Source: Bordetella parapertussis (GTDB lineage Bacteria > Pseudomonadota > Gammaproteobacteria > Burkholderiales > Burkholderiaceae_B). From it: a stretch of DNA of 9,925 bases. The notes beneath the pieces are model-generated. The model saw only the letters and a list, made by a program, of their open reading frames with translations, searched no databases and was not told where the DNA came from. Numbering within the stretch: position 1 is the stretch's first letter; every line of letters begins with the position of its first letter. The translations under genes and the position numbers were made by a program. Positions 1 to 7,781 of this stretch are shown piece after piece. The stretch lies in NCBI GenBank assembly GCA_945868195.1, contig CAMBLP010000078.1, positions 1 through 9,925 of the forward strand, given 5' to 3'.

Positions 1-1
1 A

Positions 2-81
2 AAAAAAGATCAACGTGTAATAATTCGTGTAATTGAATCAAGAGTTGCATTATGCAACTCTTGGGCACTTGGGTCCGTTTT
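2..81. repeat. Left copy of an 80-bp direct repeat that brackets the window
   Basis: This stretch matches 9846-9925 base for base at an offset of 9844, with differences only at positions 13 (A/T) and 38 (T/C). It holds an inverted repeat (39-63) followed by a tandem CTTGGG-CA-CTTGGG. It lies between the stop of the permease gene and the window edge. The match at the right end is cut by the window boundary, so the true repeat may be longer. Its identity is unknown: it could be the edge of a large duplication, or a dispersed intergenic repeat. Confidence 0.85.
39..63. other. Perfect 11-bp inverted repeat (hairpin) inside the end repeat
   Basis: CAAGAGTTGCA and TGCAACTCTTG pair perfectly around a TTA loop. 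The copy at 9882-9908 has a 12-bp stem because position 38 is C there instead of T. It lies 91 bp beyond the stop of the minus-strand permease gene and could end that operon. However, no T tract follows directly on either strand, so a Rho-independent terminator is not demonstrated. A protein-binding palindrome is equally possible. Confidence 0.5.
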
Positions 82-153
82 TGCACATTACACAAACAAC
101 GAAACTATACCGGAATCGCTACGATCTTATAGAAATCAAAGTCTATTTATATT

Positions 154-2178
154 TCAGTTCAGCGGCCATGGAAGCTCAATCATCCGCTGTAACAAACCGG
201 CTGGGAAATTCAAGGTCAGGTAGTGACCCAACGTCACCATGAAGCCGACACTAAGCCCAGTGTAAATCAGGCTGCGTACCCACCCCAACGAAGTGCGCAA
301 TACAAGATAGGCGGTGATAAACAACACCAATGCCAAAATAAAACCGATGAGGGCGGTCATACCAAAGAGTAAAGCAAACCACAACAGCGAAGGCCAAACA
401 CTATTGCCATCATGTTCATTCTTTACTTTAGCAGCCAGTTCTTGATCATAGTGTGAACTGTGGCCAATCGGACCGGTAGCAATATTCCAAACTAGGTAGG
501 CTGCTGCGAACAACATCAACAACGCTGTTGAAAGTGGAAATACTGATCCTAGAAAAGACAAGGAAGAGCTACTAAAAGCGGCATAGGCAAACACCAACAT
601 CACAAATCCCGCAAACAAGAGCTGAGGTAGACGCTCAGCAAACGAGACTCCGCCCAGCGCATGCCTGGAGACACTCTCTGCACCAGCCCCTGACCTATCA
701 GTCATATTGACCGCACCGTCTTCAGATACGCGACTGCGCACAGACATGGCGATGGTGATGACGGACAAAGCACCAATGAAAAGGACACCCGGCCGCAGCA
801 GGAAGCCTGAACCATAGAACTGCACCGCCTGGTAAAGATAGTTTTCGACCTGAGGCGAGAGGACAAAACCTATCAAGAGAGCCGGCCGCGGCCAACCGAA
901 ACGACGTAAAAACACACCTAGAATACCTACACCAAACAGCAAAAATAGATCAGCAATATCTCGTCGTGCTTGAAAAGCAGCAAAGCAGATCAACATAATC
1001 ATTGCCGGCGCTACTAAATTAAACGAAATGAACGTAAGACGCGAGATCGGTGAAGCGAGCAAGAAACAAATGAAGGCACCAATCACGCTCGCCATCGCCA
1101 ACGTCCAAGCAATGCTGTAAGTCAGGTCCAAATCGGACGTCACCATATTTGGCCCTGGCTGCAAACCTAACAATGCCATGCCAGCCAAGAAAACAGCCAT
1201 CGAACCAGAGCCAGGGATACCGAACAGCAAGGTAGGCATCAACGCGCCACCTTGCAAGGCATTATTGGCAGACTCCGGTGCAATCACTCCCTTGATTTCT
1301 CCCTTACCAAATTGACTTTTATCCTTGCTCGATTGAACCGCATGTCCATAGGCCAACCAATCCACCACACCGCCACCAAGGCCAGGGATAGCACCGACTA
1401 TCGTGCCCAAGGTAGAAGATCGCAGAACCAAAAACCAGTGCTTAAAGGTGTCTTTGACGCCCTGAAGCCAGCCCGATCCGAGCGTCGAATTTGAGGCAAT
1501 CGTTGTGTTGCGACGCATCAAATCGACAAGCTCTGGAATCGCGAACAGCCCTAAACCCACAATGACCAGCGGTATACCATCTACCAAATAATCTAAGCCC
1601 ATGTCGATACGCGACTCACTTGTGGCCGGAGCAGCACCGATTGCGCCGATCAAAATGCCCAGACCACAAGCAGCAAGACCTCGGATCATGCTGTTACCCG
1701 CCAGAATACCCACCACAGAAAGGCCCAGTACCGCAAACATGAACAGCTCAGCGGTAGAAAACATCAGGATGATAGGCTTTGCCACCACCACAAAACCCGT
1801 TAACAGCACAGCACCAAAGACACCTCCAAGTAAAGAGGCGGTAAAAGCTGCGCTCAACGCACGGGCGGCCTGCCCATTTTTGGCCAGGGGATATCCATCG
1901 AGCACCGTGGCCTGACTAGCGCTCGACCCAGGGATACCCATTAACACCGATGTAAAGGTATCACCCGTGGGAATGACCGCCACCATACCAATGAGCATAG
2001 CAATTGCAGAAATCGGATCCATACCATAAATGAAAGGCATAAGAAGTGACATACCAGCGATGCCACCTAAGCCCGGTAGAATACCTACGCATAAGCCAAT
2101 CACAATCCCTAACAACATGAAGCTAAGGTGTTGAAAGTTCATCAGACCTACAAGAGCGTTTTGCATCGACTCCAACAT
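154..2178 (-). CDS. tctA: Tripartite tricarboxylate transporter permease, TctA-TctB fusion
   Basis: Large inner-membrane permease of the TTT (tripartite tricarboxylate transporter) family, 674 aa with this start. Residues ~1-500 are TctA-like. Family landmarks include GILPGLGGIAGMSLLMPF, GIPGSSASQATVLDGYPLA, GAIPGLGGGVVDWLAYG, APESANNALQGGALMPTL and FGIPGSGSMAVFLAG, set in about a dozen hydrophobic segments. A polar linker (~485-510) leads to a ~163-residue tail with four hydrophobic segments, which resembles the small TctB subunit; no separate tctB gene is present. Where many TctA proteins have a YGG-type motif before the first IPG, this one has PTGDTFTSVLMGIPG. I chose ATG at 2178 because a GAGG Shine-Dalgarno lies 5 nt upstream. 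An in-frame TTG at 2214 would add 12 unlikely residues read through a C tract. It is the last gene of the cluster, 126 bp after tctC. The substrate is inferred only as a tricarboxylate or related acid. Confidence 0.93.
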   Translation of the reverse strand: MLESMQNALVGLMNFQHLSFMLLGIVIGLCVGILPGLGGIAGMSLLMPFIYGMDPISAIAMLIGMVAVIPTGDTFTSVLMGIPGSSASQATVLDGYPLAKNGQAARALSAAFTASLLGGVFGAVLLTGFVVVAKPIILMFSTAELFMFAVLGLSVVGILAGNSMIRGLAACGLGILIGAIGAAPATSESRIDMGLDYLVDGIPLVIVGLGLFAIPELVDLMRRNTTIASNSTLGSGWLQGVKDTFKHWFLVLRSSTLGTIVGAIPGLGGGVVDWLAYGHAVQSSKDKSQFGKGEIKGVIAPESANNALQGGALMPTLLFGIPGSGSMAVFLAGMALLGLQPGPNMVTSDLDLTYSIAWTLAMASVIGAFICFLLASPISRLTFISFNLVAPAMIMLICFAAFQARRDIADLFLLFGVGILGVFLRRFGWPRPALLIGFVLSPQVENYLYQAVQFYGSGFLLRPGVLFIGALSVITIAMSVRSRVSEDGAVNMTDRSGAGAESVSRHALGGVSFAERLPQLLFAGFVMLVFAYAAFSSSSLSFLGSVFPLSTALLMLFAAAYLVWNIATGPIGHSSHYDQELAAKVKNEHDGNSVWPSLLWFALLFGMTALIGFILALVLFITAYLVLRTSLGWVRSLIYTGLSVGFMVTLGHYLTLNFPAGLLQRMIELPWPLN

Positions 2179-2197
2179 AGGAACCTCAAGAGTATTT

Positions 2198-2205
2198 GGG
2201 GGGGG
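2198..2205 (-). repeat. Run of eight C in the tctA leader
   Basis: On the coding strand eight C lie 19 nt upstream of the chosen tctA ATG, just before the Shine-Dalgarno. If translation began at the upstream TTG (2214), the tract would be inside the reading frame, and length changes would break the link to the permease frame. Confidence 0.6.
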
Positions 2206-2236
2206 ATTATGCAAGTGGAAAAGTTGGAGAGCTAAA

Positions 2237-2272
2237 ATCCCATTGGTGCGAAATACTTTCCACCAATGGGGT
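2237..2272 (-). terminator. Intercistronic hairpin between tctC and tctA, possible attenuator
   Basis: On the coding strand CCCATTGGTG and CACCAATGGG form a perfect 10-bp stem. GAAA and TTTC continue the stem around a GTA loop, with one bulged base between the two parts. ATTTTA follows, a weak T-rich tail. It starts about 32 bp after the tctC stop and ends about 58 bp before the tctA ATG. It may act as a partial terminator or as a 3' stabiliser of the tctC message. That would let the binding protein be made in excess of the permease, which is common for binding-protein-dependent transporters. Its function is inferred from position only. Confidence 0.6.
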
Positions 2273-2304
2273 TAGCACAATAAAACGTATTGACGAATCG
2301 TGTA

Positions 2305-3411
2305 TCAGAACGCCACGTTGAAGTCTTTAGTTAACAAAGATCGAACATAGTCGCGCGCGGGATCAGCAATGGTGGTACCCAGCTTAAACGTCGCCTCGGC
2401 ACCCTTGTCGGTTAACTGCTCATAGCCACCCAGCACCTTATCAACTCCGGCTTTGTATTCCGGGTCGTTGCGCATGTCGCGGAATGCCTGACGTAAAGTC
2501 TCCACGATCTCTCGCGGTGTTGACTTAGGCAACACCAACAGCTTATTCGCTGGAAAGCCAGAAATTAAAAAGGCTTTAGCTGCTTCCCATTCAATGCCGG
2601 ATGGAGCCTTACCGGTCAAGATTTGATAGGCTTCTGCGAAGTGCGGCAGATCAGGGAAGGCTGGATCACGCATTAGATTTCCATTCGCGTCTGTTACACC
2701 CCAACTAAATAAAGGTATCGCTTTGCCCTCTCTGACTAGTGGCATGGAGTTTTTCAGATAAGCAGAGCTTGTCTGATAATCGATCGTTGCCTCACCGCGT
2801 TCAAAAGCCAATCGGCCCTCACCTCGGCTCTTCATTCCGAAAACGTGATGGACATCCAAGCCAAGCTGACGGAAGGCTAATAATGGCACCAAATCAAGTG
2901 ACGTTGCGCCTTGACTGGCATAGACGAGCTTTTGGCCTTTAAGCTTGCCCAAATCCTTGACAGACTTCACACCAAACTTAGGGCTGATGTAGACAACACC
3001 ACCAGTCGGGCCTGCCATGATGACTTCCCAATTCTTATAGTCATAGCGAACTCTGCGGTCGCTCAACAAGTATGGGAACTGGGTAGAGCCAGAAGTCCCC
3101 AACAAGCTCAGGCCATTAGGCTTGGCGTTGGCAGCAAACTGGTTAGCACCCGTGATAGAGCCGCCACCTGGGACGTTGCGCACTACCACCGTGGGATTAC
3201 CTGGAAGGTACTTTGTTAAGAAAGGCGAGAGAAAACGCGCCCAGACATCGGTGCCACCACCAGTACCAAATGGCACAACCCATTCTATAGTCTTACCAGC
3301 AAAACTGACATTTTGCGCCTGTGCTGAGAATCCGATAGAAAGCATCACTGCAGCGCCAGCTAATTTTAAAGCGCTAGCGGTAAACCCGCGACGATTTGAG
3401 TTGACATTCAT
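2305..3411 (-). CDS. tctC: TctC/Bug-family periplasmic solute-binding protein
   Basis: Extracytoplasmic receptor of the tripartite tricarboxylate transporter, 368 aa, slightly longer than the usual ~320-330. The N-terminus (1-32) is a signal peptide with a twin-arginine-like RRGF at 7-10, a hydrophobic core and an AQA cleavage site at ~32. The mature part begins with the Bug hallmark VVPFGTGGGTDVWAR (45-59, with D55), followed by VVVRNVPGGGSITGANQFA and a C-terminal PKSTPREIVETLRQAFRDM segment, both typical of the family. ATG at 3411 is preceded by AAGGAG 8 nt upstream. It lies 124 bp after acnA on the same strand, with no clear terminator between them, so co-transcription is likely. Bug receptors bind varied carboxylates; pairing with an aconitase points to citrate, aconitate or a similar acid, which is an inference. 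Confidence 0.93.
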   Translation of the reverse strand: MNVNSNRRGFTASALKLAGAAVMLSIGFSAQAQNVSFAGKTIEWVVPFGTGGGTDVWARFLSPFLTKYLPGNPTVVVRNVPGGGSITGANQFAANAKPNGLSLLGTSGSTQFPYLLSDRRVRYDYKNWEVIMAGPTGGVVYISPKFGVKSVKDLGKLKGQKLVYASQGATSLDLVPLLAFRQLGLDVHHVFGMKSRGEGRLAFERGEATIDYQTSSAYLKNSMPLVREGKAIPLFSWGVTDANGNLMRDPAFPDLPHFAEAYQILTGKAPSGIEWEAAKAFLISGFPANKLLVLPKSTPREIVETLRQAFRDMRNDPEYKAGVDKVLGGYEQLTDKGAEATFKLGTTIADPARDYVRSLLTKDFNVAF

Positions 3412-3535
3412 GAGTTTGTCTCCTTGAGTAAAAATTTAGAGTTGTTCTTACCGCTTGATAACGACACTAGGGGTGCAGAAGGTAATACCACCTATACAAA
3501 GTAAAAACGCAAGCCGAAACATTACGTCTTCAATT

Positions 3536-6265
3536 TCATGACCCGATCTTCTTATTAAAAATTTCACGAAGTACGAGAGGAACAATCCCGCCGTGGCGGT
3601 AGTACTCCACTTCAATTGGTGTATCCAGGCGTACGACAAGAGGTACTTTGGTGTGAGTACCGTCAATTCGGGTGATGACCAGCGTGGCACTTTGTAGAGG
3701 TGACAGGGGCTCATTCAGACCATTAATTTCGAAGGTCTCTGAGCCATCAATTCCAATGCTGTCACGAGTAAAGCCAGGCGCGAACTCCATGGGTAAAACA
3801 CCCAAGAGAACAAGATTGGAACGGTGTATGCGCTCAAAGCTTTCAACAATGACCGCATCTACGCCTAATAACCTAGTACCCTTAGCAGCCCAGTCACGCG
3901 CAGATCCAGTGCCATACTCTTTACCACCAAAAACAAGGATCGGTGTCTCCTCGCGTTGGTAAGCCATCGCAGCATCATAGATTGGAAGGATTTCTGGCTG
4001 ACCCGAGGATGCGTAGTAAATGGTGCGTCCGCCTTCTTGAGGTGCACCATCTTTACCCTTTGGCAACATCAAATTTTTAATACGATGATTAGCAAAAGTG
4101 CCCCGCATCATGACTTCGTGATTGCCACGACGAGAACCATAGGAATTAAAGTCGCTGACCCTAACCTGGTGACCTCGCAGGTAGGCGCCCGCCGGCGTAT
4201 CCGCTCGGATTTCGCTGGCAGGGCTAATATGATCCGTAGTCAGAGAATGAGCAAATATAGCTAATGCACGGGCATTGGCTATGGGTCGCTTAAGCGGAAT
4301 CTTCAGATCGAAGTTTTCGTAAAACGGAGGACGCAAAAGGTATGTTGACTGTGGCCAACTATAAATTTGTCCAGATCCTGACTGCAAGGCATTCCAATCC
4401 TTTCCCCCTTCATATAGTTGTGAAGTATCGCGGAAAGAACTGGCTCCCACATGGGCTTTAACAAGCGTCTCGATCTCAATATCGGTTGGCCAAATATCGC
4501 GCAGGAACACCTCACGACCGTCCTGACCTATACCTATGGACTGAGTTGTCAAGTCAATATTCATCGTGCCAGCCAAAGCATAAGCAACAACCAGTGGTGG
4601 TGAAGCAAGAAAGTTTGCCTTGATGCTACCGTGCACGCGCGCTTCAAAATTGCGGTTCCCAGAGAGCACAGCACATGCAACGAACTGCTCTTCGTCTAGC
4701 ACCCGCGCAATAGAAGGATCGAGCGGTCCAGAAAAACCGATACAAGTTGTACATCCATACGCAACAACCTCAAAGCCAAGTGACGCTAGCGCAGAAAGTA
4801 AACCCGCTCGACTGAGATAATCAGAAACGGCCCGCGATCCAGGAGCCAATGATGTTTTAATATGGTTTGCAACTTCAAGTCCGAGTTCAATTGCATTTCG
4901 GGCAAGAAGTCCCGCAGCGATCATCGCCGACGGATTTGATGTATTTGTACAAGAGGTGATGGCAGCAATCAAAATGTCGCCATGGCCGATTGAAAAATCT
5001 TTTCCGCCGGATTCAGCTGTCACCTTGCGCCTGCTGGCGTCAGGGTTAACACCATAACCACCATTTGAAGCCGGGGTAGACAATATCTTTCGGAAGGTCT
5101 CCTTAACAACAGTCAATGGAATACGATCCTGCGGACGACGTGGTCCCGCAATACATGGCACGACGTCAGAGAGATTGATACTGATGACACGAGAATAATC
5201 AATCTCCCCAGCCCTAGGCATTCCAAATAAATCTTGCTCTATGAGATAGGCTTTAAGAATATCTGCAGGGCGATCGGTGTCTCGAAAGTAGCTGACTACG
5301 GCTTCATCAGCTGGGAAAAATCCTATAAAAGCGCCATACTCTGGCGCCATATTAGCGATGGTTGCTCGAGTTGGAACAGATAACGCCTCAGCACCTTGAC
5401 CAAAGAATTCTACGAAGTCACCCACAACGCCCTCGTGTCGAAGCCGCTCGGTAATGCTCAACACAATATCGGTTGATGTGACGCCAGCAGAAACGCTTCC
5501 TATTAGTTCGACCCCAGTAACATTGGGTGAGAGAAAGTAAACAGGCTGACCCAACATCCCTGCCTCGGCTTCAATCCCGCCAACACCCCATCCTAAAATT
5601 CCGATACCGTTGACCATCGTCGTATGTGAGTCTGGACAGACAACGGTGTCAAAGAAGTAAACGCCCGATACCTCTTGCACGCCGGTTGACAGTCGCTCCA
5701 GGTTCACCTGATGACAGATTCCCACGCCTGGCGGGATCACACTCATGTTTGCAAACGCTTGCGCTCCCCATTTGAGGAAGCGGTAACGTTCCTCATTGCG
5801 CTGCATTTCGATCTGCATGTTCTGCTCAAGAGCGAATGGAGAGCGCACATGGTCTACTTGTACAGAATGATCAACAACAAGATCCACATGTACATTAGGC
5901 TCGATCAGGGCTGGGTCGCGATCGAGCTCAACCGCAACGTCCCGCATCGCAGCAAGATCAGCAACCAATGGGACGCCATTAAGATCTTGCAGGAGAATTC
6001 GGGAGGGAACGAGGGGCACTTCAGTCTGCCTGTTACCGTTGGGCTGCCAACTAGCTAGCTCCTGCACGTGCAGTTCGGTAATCTTCGTGCCATCGAAATG
6101 ACGAATGGCTGCCTCGAGCAAGATTCTGATGGAGACTGGTAAACGAGAAATCCTACCCAAGCCCCGTCGCTCTAACTCAGGCAAGGAATGAAGCATGCCA
6201 GTTCCCCCGCCCGGCAAGTCGAAAGCCTTGAGTACATTAAATTTAGATAGCCCGGTATCAGACAT
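3536..6265 (-). CDS. acnA: Aconitate hydratase, AcnA/IRP1 type
   Basis: Cytoplasmic [4Fe-4S] enzyme interconverting citrate, cis-aconitate and isocitrate; 909 aa, normal for AcnA. The three cluster cysteines are C439 (AITSCTNTSNPS) and C505/C508 (GCTTCIG). DSHTTMVNGIGILGWGVGG (~212-230) and TTDHISPASEI mark the aconitase core. The swivel domain carries FNSYGSRRGNHEVMMRGTF and KEYGTGSARDWAAKG, in which S788 and R790 match the catalytic Ser-x-Arg. Several normally strict AcnA segments differ: the usual QDFTGVP reads QDLNGVP (93-99), and GNSGP reads GFSGP (510-514). This suggests a specialised paralogue rather than the housekeeping copy. ATG at 6265 has a strong AGGAGG 6 nt upstream. It lies between lysR and tctC, so its likely job is first-step metabolism of the imported acid. 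A 2-methyl-cis-aconitate hydratase (AcnD) role is less likely, as no methylcitrate genes are near. Confidence 0.93.
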   Translation of the reverse strand: MSDTGLSKFNVLKAFDLPGGGTGMLHSLPELERRGLGRISRLPVSIRILLEAAIRHFDGTKITELHVQELASWQPNGNRQTEVPLVPSRILLQDLNGVPLVADLAAMRDVAVELDRDPALIEPNVHVDLVVDHSVQVDHVRSPFALEQNMQIEMQRNEERYRFLKWGAQAFANMSVIPPGVGICHQVNLERLSTGVQEVSGVYFFDTVVCPDSHTTMVNGIGILGWGVGGIEAEAGMLGQPVYFLSPNVTGVELIGSVSAGVTSTDIVLSITERLRHEGVVGDFVEFFGQGAEALSVPTRATIANMAPEYGAFIGFFPADEAVVSYFRDTDRPADILKAYLIEQDLFGMPRAGEIDYSRVISINLSDVVPCIAGPRRPQDRIPLTVVKETFRKILSTPASNGGYGVNPDASRRKVTAESGGKDFSIGHGDILIAAITSCTNTSNPSAMIAAGLLARNAIELGLEVANHIKTSLAPGSRAVSDYLSRAGLLSALASLGFEVVAYGCTTCIGFSGPLDPSIARVLDEEQFVACAVLSGNRNFEARVHGSIKANFLASPPLVVAYALAGTMNIDLTTQSIGIGQDGREVFLRDIWPTDIEIETLVKAHVGASSFRDTSQLYEGGKDWNALQSGSGQIYSWPQSTYLLRPPFYENFDLKIPLKRPIANARALAIFAHSLTTDHISPASEIRADTPAGAYLRGHQVRVSDFNSYGSRRGNHEVMMRGTFANHRIKNLMLPKGKDGAPQEGGRTIYYASSGQPEILPIYDAAMAYQREETPILVFGGKEYGTGSARDWAAKGTRLLGVDAVIVESFERIHRSNLVLLGVLPMEFAPGFTRDSIGIDGSETFEINGLNEPLSPLQSATLVITRIDGTHTKVPLVVRLDTPIEVEYYRHGGIVPLVLREIFNKKIGS

Positions 6266-6325
6266 AAGCCCCCTCCTCGGATGGATCGTTCCGGGCAGCC
6301 TGTACGGTTATCACGGGACGAAACA

Positions 6326-6355
6326 ATAGTAGAGAGCACCAACGCTAGATGTCTA
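6326..6355 (-). promoter_or_regulatory. Candidate acnA promoter with overlapping dyad
   Basis: In the 133-bp gap between lysR and acnA, the coding strand shows TAGACA (5/6 to the -35 consensus), an 18-nt spacer and TACTAT (4/6 to -10), about 60 bp before the acnA ATG. The dyad TAGA-CA-TCTA overlaps the -35 box and could be part of a LysR-type site. These are short, weak matches, so the call is tentative. Confidence 0.3.
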
Positions 6356-6398
6356 ATAACGATCGCGAGGTAGGCACACAAAAAAAACTATGGGTCGC

Positions 6399-7298
6399 CT
6401 ATAACCTTTGAACATCCTGTTTAGCAATAGATCGCAAAATATCAATAAATGCAATCAAAGCAGTCGACTCGATGGCATCTGTTGGGCGTATTAGATTTGC
6501 AGAGAGATGTTGCGTAGGCACAATAGGACGAGCAACGAGGCCAAGAGGTTGAGTAGCTGCGAAATAAAAAGGCTCTACAAGAGCCAAACCTGCACCATTT
6601 TGAACAAAGCGAATAGCAGTGATAGTTTGACTCACTTGGAGTGACAAACTAGGCTGGATTTCTAATTCTTCGAAAAGACTCTCGACTTTTGCTCGAAGCA
6701 CATCGCCATCATCATAGGTGATGAGTGTTTCACCAACGAGATCCCGGATCCTTACATGTTTTTTTCTAGCGAGAGGATGTGTTTCAGGCATGACACAAAT
6801 CATCGCGCCTTTAGCAAATTCTTCGGTTCGAAGCCCACTATTGTTGATCTCCCCGTAACAGACTCCTACGTTAATTTCTCGAGAAAGGACGCGTTCTATG
6901 ATGTCAGGCGTTTGAAGAGAATGAATCGTAACGTCAACATCAGGATGAGATTGTGCGAAGATGGACACAGCGTCTACGATGTATCCATTAGAGAGCGCCA
7001 ATGTTCCTGCAACTGTAATTCGTCCTAAGCGACCCCTCGCAAGAGAACGCGCGTTTTGACTGAGTCGATTCACTCGTCGAAAAATATCCGATAATTCTGG
7101 GAGTAGTGCTTCAGCCTCGGGCGATGGCTTAAGTCGACCACCCGACCGTTTGAAGAGCTGCATACCCAATTGAGACTCCATGTGCTGCAGTACAGTGCTT
7201 ACTGATGGTTGTGAGACATTCAATAACTTTGCAGCAGCTGTAACAGAACCTGTCTGCATAATTGCATGAAGAACTTCAATTTGCCGTAATCTCAACAT
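6399..7298 (-). CDS. LysR-family transcriptional regulator
   Basis: 299-aa LysR-type regulator of normal family length. Residues ~3-62 form the winged helix-turn-helix: MLRLRQIEVLHAIMQTGS, then AAAKLLNVSQPSVSTVLQHM (21-40), then LGMQLFKRSGGRLKPSPEAE. Residues ~90-295 are a periplasmic-binding-protein-like effector domain, starting RGRLGRITVAGTLALSNGYI and containing ICVMPETHPLARKK. ATG at 7298 has AGGAG only 3 nt upstream, but the N-terminus fits the family without extension. It sits upstream of acnA in the same direction, not divergently as is common for this family. It most likely senses the transported acid or a derivative and controls acnA-tctC-tctA, possibly at the site near 6350. The effector is unknown. 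No terminator is visible after it, so read-through into acnA is possible. Confidence 0.92.
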   Translation of the reverse strand: MLRLRQIEVLHAIMQTGSVTAAAKLLNVSQPSVSTVLQHMESQLGMQLFKRSGGRLKPSPEAEALLPELSDIFRRVNRLSQNARSLARGRLGRITVAGTLALSNGYIVDAVSIFAQSHPDVDVTIHSLQTPDIIERVLSREINVGVCYGEINNSGLRTEEFAKGAMICVMPETHPLARKKHVRIRDLVGETLITYDDGDVLRAKVESLFEELEIQPSLSLQVSQTITAIRFVQNGAGLALVEPFYFAATQPLGLVARPIVPTQHLSANLIRPTDAIESTALIAFIDILRSIAKQDVQRL

Positions 7299-7365
7299 TC
7301 GCTCCTACGAAAAGTTGGTAGTGGATGCGCTTGAATAAAAGGCTGATTACATAGTCTGAGTAAAG

Positions 7366-7611
7366 TTATTTAAATGAATACTGCTCATCCCATTCAAGAG
7401 GCTTTGGTGTCACACCATAATTATCGTAGAGTATCCAAGAATAAACTGCGTAGCGATAATGTTGGTTAAAGTTTTTTAGATCAGCCTTAAAGGTAGCAGT
7501 CTCGGCATTGAACTGTGCTAAGTCAACCGCGATAAAATCTGCATTAATAAATCTAAGCGCATGGGCTTCTGAATGTTCGATGTCACGCGCATCGTTACTG
7601 TCGGAGCACAA
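7366..7611 (-). pseudogene. Decayed copy of the zeta-toxin-like kinase gene
   Basis: The open frame aligns with the intact kinase gene at 7982-8494 at both ends: HALRFINADFIAVDLAQFNA matches the NAD region, and LKNFNQHYRYAVYSWILYDN matches the C-terminus. The Walker A N-terminus and the central catalytic part are missing. An in-frame block corresponding to 246 bp of the intact gene was lost between the two FKA(G) words. The 5' end is joined to leader DNA, with a second loss corresponding to 177 bp. The nominal start is a TTG derived from leader sequence. Substitutions such as DNS to DNY and VDSW to VYSW add to the decay. No antitoxin copy follows. No activity is expected. Confidence 0.85.
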
Positions 7612-7614
7612 AAC

Positions 7615-7639
7615 AAAAAGCCCAACTTTGTGAGTAGGG
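7615..7639 (-). terminator. Relic terminator of the decayed tRNA-Asn/toxin module
   Basis: CCCAACT (7621-7627) and AGTAGGG (7633-7639) flank a TTGTG loop; the stem has one mismatch. On the minus strand five T follow (7619-7615). It is the degraded equivalent of the terminator at 8642-8667. Confidence 0.6.
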
Positions 7640-7646
7640 CAATCTG

Positions 7647-7692
7647 TGGCTCCCCGCCCTGAATTCGAACCAAGGACCAGCAGGATTAATAG
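7647..7692 (-). pseudogene. Decayed 3' half of tRNA-Asn, attachment-site-like
   Basis: Read on the minus strand it runs from an anticodon-loop remnant (CTATTAA, where CTGTTAA is expected for GTT), through a T arm with GGTTCGAAT, to GGGGAGCCA including the encoded CCA. There is no D arm, no 5' acceptor strand and no 5' anticodon stem. It matches the fragment at 8691-8735 and shares about 15 further bases beyond the anticodon loop (AGAAAAGT-GGTT type). Several stem bases have drifted. Confidence 0.75.
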
Positions 7693-7781
7693 AAAAGTCG
7701 GTTATTCGATTTTTCTTTTAAAACAATGACTTAATTCAAAAAAAGACCACCGCGTAATAGTTTGCGTCATAGCCGAAAGCT

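Noticed and set aside
2179..2214. Extended tctA start at TTG 2214
   Set aside because: The extra residues are read through a C tract and the ATG at 2178 has a good Shine-Dalgarno.
3448..3714. 88-aa minus-strand open frame overlapping the end of acnA
   Set aside because: It overlaps the well-supported aconitase C-terminus in another frame and has no recognisable protein character.
5711..6058. 115-aa plus-strand open frame inside acnA
   Set aside because: Antisense shadow of conserved aconitase sequence; no ribosome binding site or domain supports it.
3536..6265. AcnD-type 2-methyl-cis-aconitate hydratase
   Set aside because: Length and motifs fit AcnA, and no prpB, prpC or prpF gene is nearby.
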